Shown here one piece after another: positions 1-8,602 of a stretch of DNA of 62,131 nucleotides (position 1 is its first letter; each line of letters opens with the position of its first letter). A model generated the notes under the pieces. The model searched no databases. It was given only the letters and a program-made list of their open reading frames with translations, and had not been told where the DNA came from. The position numbers and the translations under genes were made by a program. This stretch comes from Actinomycetota bacterium (lineage in GTDB: Bacteria > Actinomycetota > Actinomycetes > Nanopelagicales > Nanopelagicaceae), in assembly GCA_947377725.1 (NCBI GenBank), contig CANCGX010000002.1:1-62131 (forward strand), written 5' to 3'.

Positions 1-222
1 CATATCGTCATATTCGGCGCGCTTCTTATCGTCGCTTAATACTTCATACGCTTCTGAAACGTCCTTGAACTTCTCTTCAAGCTTCTTATCCCCTTTGGTT
101 TTATCAGGGTGAAGCTCTCTGGCTAGTTTGCGATACTGTTTTTTGACCGCATCCGGGCCATCACTTTTTTTGACGCCAAGGATCGCATACAGATCTTTCT
201 CGTATAAATCCTTGGCTGCCAT
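1..222 (-). CDS. dnaJ: Chaperone DnaJ, N-terminal part (cut by window edge)
   Basis: Only the first 74 codons are present; the rest lies beyond the left edge. The translation begins MAAKDLYEKDLYAILGV and contains the J-domain signature HPD (in LARELHPDK) that stimulates the DnaK ATPase, followed by the usual helix IV region. It is the last gene of a minus-strand dnaK-grpE-dnaJ operon, 9 nt after the grpE stop, so it should be co-transcribed with them as the Hsp40 partner of DnaK. In actinobacteria hspR often follows dnaJ; that position is outside the window. The J-domain call is secure; whether the zinc-finger and C-terminal domains are intact cannot be seen. Confidence 0.93.
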   Translation of the reverse strand, partial: MAAKDLYEKDLYAILGVKKSDGPDAVKKQYRKLARELHPDKTKGDKKLEEKFKDVSEAYEVLSDDKKRAEYDDM

Positions 223-231
223 GGGTATCTA

Positions 232-738
232 CTATTCAGGATCGGCGACTGCTACGCGAGCAGGGCGAATCACTCTCTCTTTGAACTTATAACCAGGTTG
301 CAAGACTTTGGTCACGGAAGTTTCTGTGACATCTGGTGATGTTTCGTGCATAAGGGCTTCATGAATTGTTGGGTCGAACGCAACATTCACTTCAGCAAAC
401 TTCGTTAATCCAAGACGTTCCGTCACTGCAGCCAACTGGTCTGCAACAGCTTTGAATCCGCCGGACAATTCACCATGTTCATCTGCGCGCTCGATGTTAT
501 CGAGAATTGGTAACAACTCTGACATTACAAGTGCGAAAGCAGCTTCACGATCAACAACTCGATCACGATCAACACGTTTGCGATAATTCGCGTATTCAGC
601 TGTGAGCCGTTGAAGATCTTCTGTCAATACTGCGAGAGGATCTATATCGACGATATCAGCTAACGCTTCGTCAACTGCCTTTGAGAGTTCCTCCTCGTTT
701 GAAGCGGAACTCTCAGCAGGATTTTGTGATTCAGTCAT
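232..738 (-). CDS. grpE: Nucleotide exchange factor GrpE
   Basis: 168 residues, normal for actinobacterial GrpE. An acidic, low-complexity N-terminus (about residues 1-40) is followed by a coiled-coil segment (AEYANYRKRVDRDR) and the C-terminal beta domain, including the family-typical FDPTIHEAL and PGYKFKERVIRPARV motifs. GrpE exchanges ADP for ATP on DnaK in the cytoplasm. Its ATG overlaps the dnaK stop by one base (TAATG), implying translational coupling, and dnaJ follows after 9 nt. Regulation should come from the dnaK promoter and its HAIR-like operators. Confidence 0.95.
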   Translation of the reverse strand: MTESQNPAESSASNEEELSKAVDEALADIVDIDPLAVLTEDLQRLTAEYANYRKRVDRDRVVDREAAFALVMSELLPILDNIERADEHGELSGGFKAVADQLAAVTERLGLTKFAEVNVAFDPTIHEALMHETSPDVTETSVTKVLQPGYKFKERVIRPARVAVADPE

Positions 739-2564
739 TATTCTTCGACAACCTCAGCCTCATCGACTCCATCATGAGTTTCTGCGCCAGCAGTTGCATT
801 TGCTTGTGCATCAGCAGATGCATACAAAGCGGCACCAAGTTGTTGTGACAACTCAGATACTTTCTCAGTCGAAGCCTTAATACCAGCAAAGTCTGCGCCT
901 TCAAGAAGCTTCTTCAAATCAGCAAGAGCTGCTTCAACTTCGGCTTTCTTTTCTGCGTTCTCTGGTGTCGACAACTTCTCGTCGTTATCCTTCAAGAACT
1001 TCTCGGTTGTGTATGCAAGTGAATCTCCAGCATTGCGAATATCAGCTTCTTCACGACGTTGCTTATCTTCATCAGCGTGTGCTTCTGCATCCTTCATCAT
1101 GCGTTCGATATCTTCCTTGGAAAGAGCTGAACCTCCGGTGATTGTCATGGACTGAGACTTTCCAGTTCCAAGATCCTTCGCCGTTACGTGAACAATTCCG
1201 TTTGCATCAATATCGAAGGTAACTTCGATTTGTGGAACTCCGCGAGGAGCAGGGGCAATTCCTGTTAGTTCAAACATGCCCAAACGCTTGTTATACGCTG
1301 CCATTTCGCGCTCACCTTGGAAGGCTTGGATCTGCACTGCTGGCTGATTGTCATCAGCTGTTGTGAAGATTTCCGAACGCTTTGTAGGAATAGTGGTGTT
1401 CTTTTCGATGAGCTTTGTCATCACTCCGCCCTTGGTTTCAATACCAAGAGAAAGTGGTGTCACGTCGAGAAGAAGAACATCTTTCACTTCACCTTTAAGA
1501 ACACCAGCTTGAAGCGCTGCACCGACGGCAACAACTTCATCTGGGTTTACGCCCTTGTTAGGTTCTTTTCCACCAGTGAGTTCGCGAACGAGATCTACAA
1601 CTGCTGGCATACGTGTTGATCCGCCAACAAGTACAACGTGATCAATATCAGCGATTGGAATTCCAGCATCCTTAAGCACGGTTTGGAATGGCTTCTTTGT
1701 GCGCTCAAGTAAATCTGCTGTCATTGCTTGGAATTGAGCACGAGTGATTGTCTCGTCCAAGAACAGTGGATTCTTTTCAGAATCAACTGTGATGTATGGA
1801 AGGTTAATGGATGTTGATGCTGATGCTGACAATTCAATCTTTGCTTTCTCAGAAGCTTCGCGAATACGTTGCATCGCCATCTTGTCTTTTGTCAGATCAA
1901 TACCGTTCTTTGATCCAAATGTCTTAACCAAGAAATCAACTAGTGCTTGATCCCAGTCATCTCCACCAAGGTGGTTATCACCAGAAGTTGCTTTAACTTC
2001 AACAACGCCATCTCCGATTTCAAGAAGTGAAACGTCGAATGTTCCGCCACCTAGATCAAATACCAAAATTGTTTGTTCTTTGTCGCCCTTATCAAGTCCG
2101 TAAGCGAGCGCAGCAGCTGTTGGCTCGTTAACAATACGAAGAACGTTGAGGCCAGCAATTTCGCCAGCTTCCTTCGTTGCTTGACGTTGTGCGTCATTGA
2201 AATATGCAGGAACAGTAATAACTGCGTCTGTAACGGTGTCACCAAGGAATGCCTCGGCGTCGCGCTTGAGTTTCATCAAGATACGTGCGCTGATTTCCTG
2301 TGGTGTGTATTTCTTTCCATCAATATCTACGGTCCAGGCTTCGCCCATGTGGCGCTTTACTGAACGAATCGTGCGATCCACGTTTGTTACGGATTGGCGC
2401 TTGGCGACTTCGCCGACAAGAACTTCACCGTTCTTGGCGAATGCCACGATTGAAGGCGTTGTACGTGCACCCTCGGCGTTGGCGATTACTGATGGTTCGC
2501 CACCTTCGAGAACGCTTACGCAGCTGTTTGTAGTTCCTAAGTCGATTCCGACTGCTCTTGCCAT
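738..2564 (-). CDS. dnaK: Molecular chaperone DnaK (Hsp70)
   Basis: 608 residues starting MARAVGIDLGTTNSC, the Hsp70 phosphate-1 motif. The ATPase domain also shows VFDLGGGTFDVSLLE and HVVLVGGSTRMPAV; the substrate-binding domain follows from about residue 380 and the tail ends in the acidic EAEVVEE. An upstream in-frame ATG would add 20 residues, but the start at 2564 has a strong AAGGAG ribosome site and begins exactly where Hsp70 homology begins. First gene of dnaK-grpE-dnaJ. Two inverted repeats resembling HspR-binding HAIR elements lie at 2624-2667, suggesting HspR repression with heat-shock induction. Confidence 0.97.
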   Translation of the reverse strand: MARAVGIDLGTTNSCVSVLEGGEPSVIANAEGARTTPSIVAFAKNGEVLVGEVAKRQSVTNVDRTIRSVKRHMGEAWTVDIDGKKYTPQEISARILMKLKRDAEAFLGDTVTDAVITVPAYFNDAQRQATKEAGEIAGLNVLRIVNEPTAAALAYGLDKGDKEQTILVFDLGGGTFDVSLLEIGDGVVEVKATSGDNHLGGDDWDQALVDFLVKTFGSKNGIDLTKDKMAMQRIREASEKAKIELSASASTSINLPYITVDSEKNPLFLDETITRAQFQAMTADLLERTKKPFQTVLKDAGIPIADIDHVVLVGGSTRMPAVVDLVRELTGGKEPNKGVNPDEVVAVGAALQAGVLKGEVKDVLLLDVTPLSLGIETKGGVMTKLIEKNTTIPTKRSEIFTTADDNQPAVQIQAFQGEREMAAYNKRLGMFELTGIAPAPRGVPQIEVTFDIDANGIVHVTAKDLGTGKSQSMTITGGSALSKEDIERMMKDAEAHADEDKQRREEADIRNAGDSLAYTTEKFLKDNDEKLSTPENAEKKAEVEAALADLKKLLEGADFAGIKASTEKVSELSQQLGAALYASADAQANATAGAETHDGVDEAEVVEE

Positions 2565-2623
2565 TGTGTGTCTCCTTCTTAGATCAGCCCTGTGGGGTGC
2601 CGGGCTAGGCTTTAATTCTCGCA

Positions 2624-2667
2624 CTTGAGTCGCCTTTGGTCAAAACATTGAGTCGAGGCGGCTCAAC
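2624..2667. promoter_or_regulatory. Tandem HAIR-like (HspR) operators upstream of dnaK
   Basis: The actinobacterial HspR operator HAIR is CTTGAGT-N7-ACTCAAG. At 2647-2667 the window has ATTGAGT-N7-GCTCAAC (12 of 14 positions agree or sit one base off at the tips), and at 2624-2644 a perfect left half CTTGAGT-N7-GGTCAAA. The two are 23 bp apart centre to centre, about two helical turns. A possible minus-strand -35 TTGACC (2638-2643) lies inside the second element, so bound HspR would block polymerase. The match is seen; HspR binding is inferred. Confidence 0.65.
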
Positions 2668-2732
2668 TTGGAGTTACCTACATAACACGGCGAGCGTGAG
2701 ATCTATTCCCCAGTCGCCCAGATTTTTGGCTC

Positions 2733-2744
2733 TACCCTCTCCTT
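2733..2744 (+). promoter_or_regulatory. Leaderless -10 element for the Fe-S oxidoreductase
   Basis: TACCCT at 2733-2738, then exactly 6 nt, then the ATG at 2745. Transcription should start on the A of the start codon. No Shine-Dalgarno sequence is present. Confidence 0.5.
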
Positions 2745-4697
2745 ATGAACCTCTTTTTGGTCCTCCTTTCTTATCTGATCACCCTTGTTGCTGTGACCTT
2801 ATTTATTGTTAAAGCGCGGGAGATCTACTCGTTAATTAAGCGAGGACAACCTGATCCAACGCGGGGTGCCAACAAAGGACGCAGATTTGCGTGGATGACG
2901 CACGAAATTTTGACGCACACAAAGATGACGAGATTTTCTCCGTCGGGATTTGCTCACTGGTTTGTCATGGTGGGATTTGTTGCTCTCTTTGGAAGTCTGG
3001 TTCAAGCGTATGGGGAAGTAATAACTCCAACATTTAAATTACCTCTTATTGGTAATTGGATTGTTTACCGAGGTTTTGTCATTCTGATTGCTGGACTGAC
3101 AGGTGTCGGCATCATTGTTTTGATCAAAGTTCGATTTTGGAATATGTGGTTTCGGAAAGGTAGAAAGAATCGTTTTCTTGGTTCAGTGACATGGCGCGGG
3201 CTCTATGTTGAGCTAACTATCTTGGCTGTTGTAGTTTGCGTATTTATATTGCAATTTGCAAAGAATGACAATGTAATTCGTTGGACTGCCGCAATAAAGA
3301 TATGTGTTTCGATGGCATGGTTTATTGTCCTTGCGCTGAATCTGACTATGGGTGTTGCATGGCATAGATTCCTAGCTCCTTTTAATATCTTTTTTCAACG
3401 TAATCCGGATAAGCGTTCATCGCTTGGCGCAGTACCTGAAATGTTGTCACACGGAAAACCAATTAACTTTGAAGATCCATCCGAGGATGATGTCTTTGGA
3501 ATTGGTAAAGCAGCGGACATCTCATGGAAGGGCTTGCTTGATATGGCGAGCTGCACTGAATGTGGTCGTTGCCAATCACAATGTCCTGCGTGGCATACAG
3601 ATAAACCATTGTCGCCAAAGTTGTTGATAATGGCGATGCGCGATCATGCTCTGACAAAAGTTGAATCTGATGCGCCAATGAGTTCAGTTATTTCGCCTGA
3701 TGTTTTGTGGTCGTGTACATCATGTGGTGCGTGTGTTCAGGAGTGCCCTGTTGATATCGAGCACGTAGATCACATTATGAATATGCGTCGATACCAGGTT
3801 CTGGTGGAGAGTGAATTTCCTACTGAATTAGGCTCAACTTTCCGCAATTTAGAGAAGGCTGGCAACCCATGGGGTGCCAGCCGCAATGACCGCGATGCGT
3901 GGATTGCTGAGTGCGATTTCCCAGTTCGAGTTATAGAAGGTCAAATTCCAGATGATGTTGAATATCTATTCTGGGTTGGCTGCGCCGGGGCTTACGAAGA
4001 ACGTGCGAAGAAGACCACTAAGGCCGTTGCTGAGTTAATGCACATGGCTGGAGTTTCCTTTGGAGTTCTTGGAAAACGCGAAACATGTACAGGAGATCCT
4101 GCTCGTAGAGCTGGAAATGAATTTCTTTACCAAATACTTTCTCGTGAAAACATTGAAACGTTAAAAGAAGTCTTTGGTCCTCGGGGAGTGAAAAAGGTTG
4201 TAGTTACATGCCCTCATTGCTTCACCACTATTGGGCGCGACTATGGTCAACAAGGTTTTGAATTAGAACCTATTCACCATACTCAATTGTTGAATGAGTT
4301 AGTGAAAACAAAGAAGTTGGTTCCAGTTCCTCCAACAGAGACAAAGTCGATTACGTATCATGATCCTTGTTACTTGGGGCGTCACAATCAGATTTACCAA
4401 CCTCCTCGTGAACTGTTGGAATCTACTGGTGTGACAATTGCTGAGATGCCGCGAAATCAAGAGCGAGCGTTTTGTTGTGGTGCTGGCGGTGGACGCATGT
4501 GGCAAGAAGAGAAACTTGGCAGCAGAATTAATATGAATCGTGTCGATGAAGCTATTGGTACGGGGGCTCAAGAGATTGCTGTTGGTTGCCCGTTCTGCCG
4601 AGTGATGATCAGTGATGGAGTTACGGGACGAGCTGCTGATGTTGAGGTATTAGATGTAGCGCAAGCGCTTTTGAGGACCGTTAAAACCTCGAACTAA
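2745..4697 (+). CDS. Membrane-bound Fe-S oxidoreductase, EtfD-like (HdrD/GlpC family)
   Basis: 650 residues. The N-terminal third holds several membrane helices (about residues 1-25, 70-90, 105-125, 150-170, 180-205) in a nitrate-reductase-gamma-like arrangement. Then come two 4Fe-4S motifs, CTECGRCQSQCP (near residue 269) and CTSCGACVQECP, followed by two CCG domains with CCGAGGGRMW and the cysteines around VTCPHC and VGCPFC. This layout matches mycobacterial EtfD, which passes electrons from electron-transfer flavoprotein to menaquinone during fatty-acid oxidation. A FadE5-like acyl-CoA dehydrogenase also lies in the window (38413-40242), which supports that role, though another electron donor is possible. 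Its last 48 bases overlap the convergent rhomboid gene. Confidence 0.82.
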   Translation: MNLFLVLLSYLITLVAVTLFIVKAREIYSLIKRGQPDPTRGANKGRRFAWMTHEILTHTKMTRFSPSGFAHWFVMVGFVALFGSLVQAYGEVITPTFKLPLIGNWIVYRGFVILIAGLTGVGIIVLIKVRFWNMWFRKGRKNRFLGSVTWRGLYVELTILAVVVCVFILQFAKNDNVIRWTAAIKICVSMAWFIVLALNLTMGVAWHRFLAPFNIFFQRNPDKRSSLGAVPEMLSHGKPINFEDPSEDDVFGIGKAADISWKGLLDMASCTECGRCQSQCPAWHTDKPLSPKLLIMAMRDHALTKVESDAPMSSVISPDVLWSCTSCGACVQECPVDIEHVDHIMNMRRYQVLVESEFPTELGSTFRNLEKAGNPWGASRNDRDAWIAECDFPVRVIEGQIPDDVEYLFWVGCAGAYEERAKKTTKAVAELMHMAGVSFGVLGKRETCTGDPARRAGNEFLYQILSRENIETLKEVFGPRGVKKVVVTCPHCFTTIGRDYGQQGFELEPIHHTQLLNELVKTKKLVPVPPTETKSITYHDPCYLGRHNQIYQPPRELLESTGVTIAEMPRNQERAFCCGAGGGRMWQEEKLGSRINMNRVDEAIGTGAQEIAVGCPFCRVMISDGVTGRAADVEVLDVAQALLRTVKTSN

Positions 4698-5255
4698 AGT
4701 TGTGAAGATTGCTCCACCAATTAATCCACCAACATGGGCATGCCAGTCGATATTGGGTACTAAGAAGGTGATGAGAAGATTTACAACAATCACACCAACT
4801 ACATTTTTATATTCAATTCCATTTTTGCGGCCAGTAATAAGTAGTGCTGCAAAGAGGCCGAAGATCATTCCTGATGCGCCCACTGCTGGCTGGACTGATG
4901 GATTGAAGAGATAAGAAGCAAAAGACGCTGTTACTAGCGATCCTAGAAGGATAACTACGTACTTGGTTTTGCCGTAAATATTCTCAATGATGTTGCCAAG
5001 TTGAAACAGGGCCAACATATTAAAAAGAAGATGTGTAAAAGATCCGTGAGTTAAGGCCACGGTAATTAAACGCCAATATTCACCTTGATTAACACCATGA
5101 AGTTGACCATCGGGAAAATATGCATCTTTAATTAAAAAGAGTTCTTGTTGGAGCGGCAAACTCGTGTGAAGAATGTTTGGGTAATAAGACGCTGTCAGAT
5201 AGAAACCACTTATAACCACAATGAGATATGTGGTGAGTGAATTTCTCTCTTTCAT
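4650..5255 (-). CDS. Rhomboid-family intramembrane serine protease
   Basis: 201 residues with about six membrane helices. The catalytic dyad is visible: Ser128 in GASGMIFG and His174 in HAHVGG; Asn79 in HLLFNM fits the oxyanion-hole position, and WR at residues 61-62 is the loop-1 signature. It should cleave transmembrane substrates within the membrane; the substrate cannot be told. It starts one nucleotide after the cyclophilin stop, so the two are probably co-transcribed, and its 3' end overlaps the convergent Fe-S gene by 48 bp. Confidence 0.9.
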   Translation of the reverse strand: MKERNSLTTYLIVVISGFYLTASYYPNILHTSLPLQQELFLIKDAYFPDGQLHGVNQGEYWRLITVALTHGSFTHLLFNMLALFQLGNIIENIYGKTKYVVILLGSLVTASFASYLFNPSVQPAVGASGMIFGLFAALLITGRKNGIEYKNVVGVIVVNLLITFLVPNIDWHAHVGGLIGGAIFTTLVRGFNGPQKRLRYI

Positions 5256-5256
5256 T

Positions 5257-5769
5257 TTATTCAGTGATTGAAACTGAATTAATCTTTATAGCTTGAACTG
5301 GGCGATCGCCAGAACCAGTCTTTGTTGTAGCAATAGCATCAACAATCTTCTGTGACGCAGCATCTTTTACTTCACCAAAGATTGTGTGCTTGCGATTGAG
5401 CCAAGCGGTCTCTGTGACTGTAATAAAGAATTGTGAACCATTTGTTCCTGGACCTGAGTTAGCCATTGCAAGAAGGTATGGGCGATCAAAGTTAAGTTCT
5501 GGGTGAAATTCATCAGCAAAACGGTAACCAGGTCCGCCGGTACCTGTTCCAAGTGGATCTCCACCTTGAATCATGAAGTTGGCAATGACGCGGTGAAAAA
5601 CTGTGCCGTCATAAAGGTTTGCTGTCGACTTCTCTCCAGTGTTTGGATCTACCCATTCACGAGCACCTGTTGCGAGCTCAACAAAGTTAGCCACAGTCTT
5701 TGGTGCGTGATTAGGAAAAAGCTCTACGACGATATCGCCTGCAGATGTGTGGAGAGTTGCTTGTGTCAT
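5257..5769 (-). CDS. ppiA: Peptidyl-prolyl cis-trans isomerase, cyclophilin type
   Basis: 170 residues covering a single cyclophilin domain with no signal peptide, so cytoplasmic. Diagnostic motifs are FHRVIANFMIQGGDP (catalytic Arg, Phe and Gln) and MANSGPGTNGSQFFIT (active-site wall). A short insertion (WVDPNTGEKSTANLYDG) before FHRVI is common in actinobacterial PpiA. It catalyses proline isomerisation during protein folding. Upstream is an AAAGGAAA ribosome site. The rhomboid gene follows after 1 nt. The position next to tRNA genes and gyrA resembles the mycobacterial ppiA locus. Confidence 0.93.
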   Translation of the reverse strand: MTQATLHTSAGDIVVELFPNHAPKTVANFVELATGAREWVDPNTGEKSTANLYDGTVFHRVIANFMIQGGDPLGTGTGGPGYRFADEFHPELNFDRPYLLAMANSGPGTNGSQFFITVTETAWLNRKHTIFGEVKDAASQKIVDAIATTKTGSGDRPVQAIKINSVSITE

Positions 5770-5818
5770 GTGGTTTCCTTTTTTAGGTATTTACATAAAA
5801 GCGATTATCGAATCAAAG

Positions 5819-5891
5819 TGGAGACTAGGGGGGTCGAACCCCTGACCCCCTGCTTGCAAAGCAGGTGCTCTACCAACTGAGCTAAGTCCCC
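5819..5891 (-). tRNA. tRNA-Ala (anticodon TGC)
   Basis: Read on the minus strand, a full cloverleaf: acceptor GGGGACT/AGTCTCC, D-arm, anticodon stem CCTGC/GCAGG with loop TTTGCAA giving TGC, and T-arm GGGGTTCGACCCC. The discriminator is A; the genomic sequence after it is not CCA, so the terminus must be added by the CCA-adding enzyme encoded at 27140-28582. It sits just downstream of tRNA-Ile and gyrA, the usual actinobacterial arrangement. Confidence 0.95.
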
Positions 5892-5955
5892 GTTGTTAAC
5901 GGTCGTTCTTTAGTGCGGTCGTACTCTACACATCTGTTTACATCTGTCTTGCTAG

Positions 5956-6030
5956 TGGGCCTACGTGGACTTGAACCACGGACCTCTTCCTTATCAGGGA
6001 AGCGCTCTAACCAGGCTGAGCTATAGGCCC
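5956..6030 (-). tRNA. tRNA-Ile (anticodon GAT)
   Basis: Minus-strand cloverleaf with acceptor GGGCCTA/TAGGCCC, anticodon stem TTCCC/GGGAA (one mismatch-free stem) and loop TGATAAG containing GAT, and T-arm GTGGTTCAAGTCCAC. Discriminator A; CCA is not encoded. Lies between gyrA and tRNA-Ala on the same strand. Confidence 0.95.
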
Positions 6031-6118
6031 TCATCCCCTCCATAACCATTTCTGGTGATGGTGTGAACAAGAGGCGCTAGGTTACCCGACTTATAGGCGC
6101 AGGCGCAAAATACAGGAA

Positions 6119-8602
6119 TTAGTCTTCTTTTACCAACGCAATTGAGACCACTGTGATGCCTTCATTGAGGTTCACAAGGCGAACTCCGAGGGTATCTCGC
6201 GTTGTTTCACGTACTTCATCAATTGGAGTTCTCATCACTGTTCCGCCTGATGTAATCGCGAGGATTTCATCTTTTGGTTGAACGATCATTGCACCAACTA
6301 ATACTCCACGCGAACCTTCATCTATTTTCGCCGCTTTTACGCCGATGCCGCCGCGTCCTTGAGGGCGATACTCTTCCAAACTTGTTCGTTTGGCATATCC
6401 GCCATCTGTTGCTGTGAAAACATATTGATCTTTTGATTCACCGTTAATTGCCGCCATTGTTAGCAATTCATCTTCAGCGCGGAACTTCATTCCAATAACA
6501 CCTGAAGTGGAGCGACCCATAGATCTAATTGACTCTTCACTCGCTGCAAACCTAAGAGACATTCCTTTTTTGGAAACAAGAAGTAGTTCATCGTTATCAC
6601 TTACGAGTGAAGCAGAAACAACTTCATCATTATCCTTCAAGTTAATTGCGATAAGTCCGCCGGAGCGAGGGCTGTCGTATTCAGGAAGTGGTGATTTCTT
6701 TACCATTCCGCTCTTTGTTGCAATAACAATATATGGGTGTGAGTTGTAATCCTTGATTGCAATCACTTGTGCGATTGATTCATCAGGTTTGAATTCCAAC
6801 AAGTTGGCAACGTGTTGTCCACGTGCATCTCTTCCAGCATCTGGAAGCTCGTGAACTTTGGCGCGATAGACCCGGCCTTTGTTGGTGAAGAACAACAACC
6901 AGTCATGGGTTGATGCTGTAAAGAAATGATCCACAAAGTCATCTTGTTTCAACGCAGCGCCCTTAACACCTTTACCGCCGCGGCGTTGTGCGCGATAAAG
7001 ATCAGCGATTGTGCGCTTGCTGTATCCACCTTGCGTGATTGTTACAACAACTTCTTGATTTGGAATCAAATCTTCAATCGACATATCGGTGTCACCAGCA
7101 ATTATCTGTGTGCGACGCTCGTTTCCGTGTTTTTGAGCAAGCTCTTCAAGTTCAAGCTTAATGATTTCTCTTTGTTTCGCTTCACTCGCAAGAATGATGT
7201 TTAATTCCTTGATTTCAGCCATTAATTCGTTGTATTCGTCATTAATTTTTTGACGTTCCAACGCTGCAATACGACGTAATTGCATATCTAAAATTGCGTT
7301 TGCTTGAATTTCATCAACGCTCAAAAGTTGCATCAAACCTGTGCGTGCTTCTTCAGGGGTTTTTGAAGCGCGAATCAATGCAATAACAGCATCGAGTGCA
7401 TCTAGTGCTTTCAAATATCCTTGGAGGATGTGTGCACGTTGTTCGCGAGCTGCTAAACGGTAGCGAGTACGTCGAACGATTACCTCAACTTGGTGGTCGA
7501 TGTAATAACGAATAAATTCATCGAGACGAAGTGTGCGTGGCACGCCATCTACCAAAGCCAACATGTTGGCGCCAAAAGAATCTTGTAGTTGGGTATGTTT
7601 GTAAAGGTTATTAATAACAACTTTTGGTGTTGCATCATTTCGTAGAACAATTACAAGGCGCTGTCCTAGGCGTTCATTACCTTCATCGCGAACATCCGCG
7701 ATTCCCTTGATTTTGCCATCTTTGACAAGCTCTGCAATTTTAAGAGCTAAATTATCGGGGTTAACTTGGTATGGGAGTTCTGTAACAACTAAACATGTAC
7801 GTTTGTTAATTTCTTCAATTTCAATAACAGAACGCATGATGATTGATCCGCGTCCTGTGCGATATGCCGATTCAATTCCTTCGCGTCCAACTATTAAAGC
7901 TTTTGTTGGAAAATCTGGTCCTTTAACAAAACTCATCGCTTTCGCGAGGGTCTCTTCTGATGTTGCATCAGGATTTTCAAGTGCCCAACATGTTGCTTGA
8001 ACTACTTCATTTAAATTATGTGGGGGGATGTTTGTGGCCATTCCAACTGCGATACCCGCTGAGCCATTTACGAGAAGGTTTGGGAATCGTGATGGAAGAA
8101 CTGTTGGTTCCTGCGAACGACCATCGTAGTTAGGAATGAAATTAACAGTGTCTTCATCGATATCGCGCATCATTTCCATAGCTAATGGAGCGAGGCGTGC
8201 CTCTGTGTAACGCATTGCTGCTGCTGGATCGTTACCTGGGCTACCGAAGTTTCCGTTTCCATCGATAAGTGGGTAACGAAGCGACCAGAACTGAGCCAAA
8301 CGAACAACTGCATCATAAATAGCGGTGTCGCCGTGTGGGTGGTAATTACCCATTACATCGCCGACGATACGAGAAGATTTGTAGTAGCCCTTATCGGGAC
8401 GATATCCGGCGTCATACATCGCGTAAAGAACGCGACGATGAACTGGTTTTAAACCATCTCTAATATCTGGAAGAGCGCGACCAACAATGACTGACATCGC
8501 ATAATCAAGATAGCTACGTGCCATTTCAACTTGAAGGTCAACAGTTTCAATTCTGTCGTGACCATTTGCGTCAGTTGTTTGCTTTGGAGTATTTGTATCC
8601 AT
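6119..8602 (-). CDS. gyrA: DNA gyrase subunit A
   Basis: 827 residues. The quinolone-resistance region reads HPHGDTAIYDAVVRLAQ, with Thr at the E. coli Ser83 position and Asp at Asp87. The breakage domain contains AMRYTEARLA with the catalytic tyrosine. The C-terminal beta-pinwheel begins with the GyrA box QRRGGKG, which distinguishes GyrA from ParC. With GyrB it forms the ATP-driven supercoiling enzyme. The start codon overlaps the gyrB stop by one base (TAATG), implying coupling. tRNA-Ile and tRNA-Ala follow downstream. Confidence 0.98.
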   Translation of the reverse strand: MDTNTPKQTTDANGHDRIETVDLQVEMARSYLDYAMSVIVGRALPDIRDGLKPVHRRVLYAMYDAGYRPDKGYYKSSRIVGDVMGNYHPHGDTAIYDAVVRLAQFWSLRYPLIDGNGNFGSPGNDPAAAMRYTEARLAPLAMEMMRDIDEDTVNFIPNYDGRSQEPTVLPSRFPNLLVNGSAGIAVGMATNIPPHNLNEVVQATCWALENPDATSEETLAKAMSFVKGPDFPTKALIVGREGIESAYRTGRGSIIMRSVIEIEEINKRTCLVVTELPYQVNPDNLALKIAELVKDGKIKGIADVRDEGNERLGQRLVIVLRNDATPKVVINNLYKHTQLQDSFGANMLALVDGVPRTLRLDEFIRYYIDHQVEVIVRRTRYRLAAREQRAHILQGYLKALDALDAVIALIRASKTPEEARTGLMQLLSVDEIQANAILDMQLRRIAALERQKINDEYNELMAEIKELNIILASEAKQREIIKLELEELAQKHGNERRTQIIAGDTDMSIEDLIPNQEVVVTITQGGYSKRTIADLYRAQRRGGKGVKGAALKQDDFVDHFFTASTHDWLLFFTNKGRVYRAKVHELPDAGRDARGQHVANLLEFKPDESIAQVIAIKDYNSHPYIVIATKSGMVKKSPLPEYDSPRSGGLIAINLKDNDEVVSASLVSDNDELLLVSKKGMSLRFAASEESIRSMGRSTSGVIGMKFRAEDELLTMAAINGESKDQYVFTATDGGYAKRTSLEEYRPQGRGGIGVKAAKIDEGSRGVLVGAMIVQPKDEILAITSGGTVMRTPIDEVRETTRDTLGVRLVNLNEGITVVSIALVKED

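Noticed and set aside
1317..2628. Several open frames antisense to dnaK
   Set aside because: They have no recognisable domains and lie opposite a certain gene; shadow frames of biased codon use.
6203..6218. parS-like TGTTTCACGT inside gyrA
   Set aside because: Left half matches but the right half (ACTTCA) breaks the palindrome; about 12 of 16 positions, likely chance.
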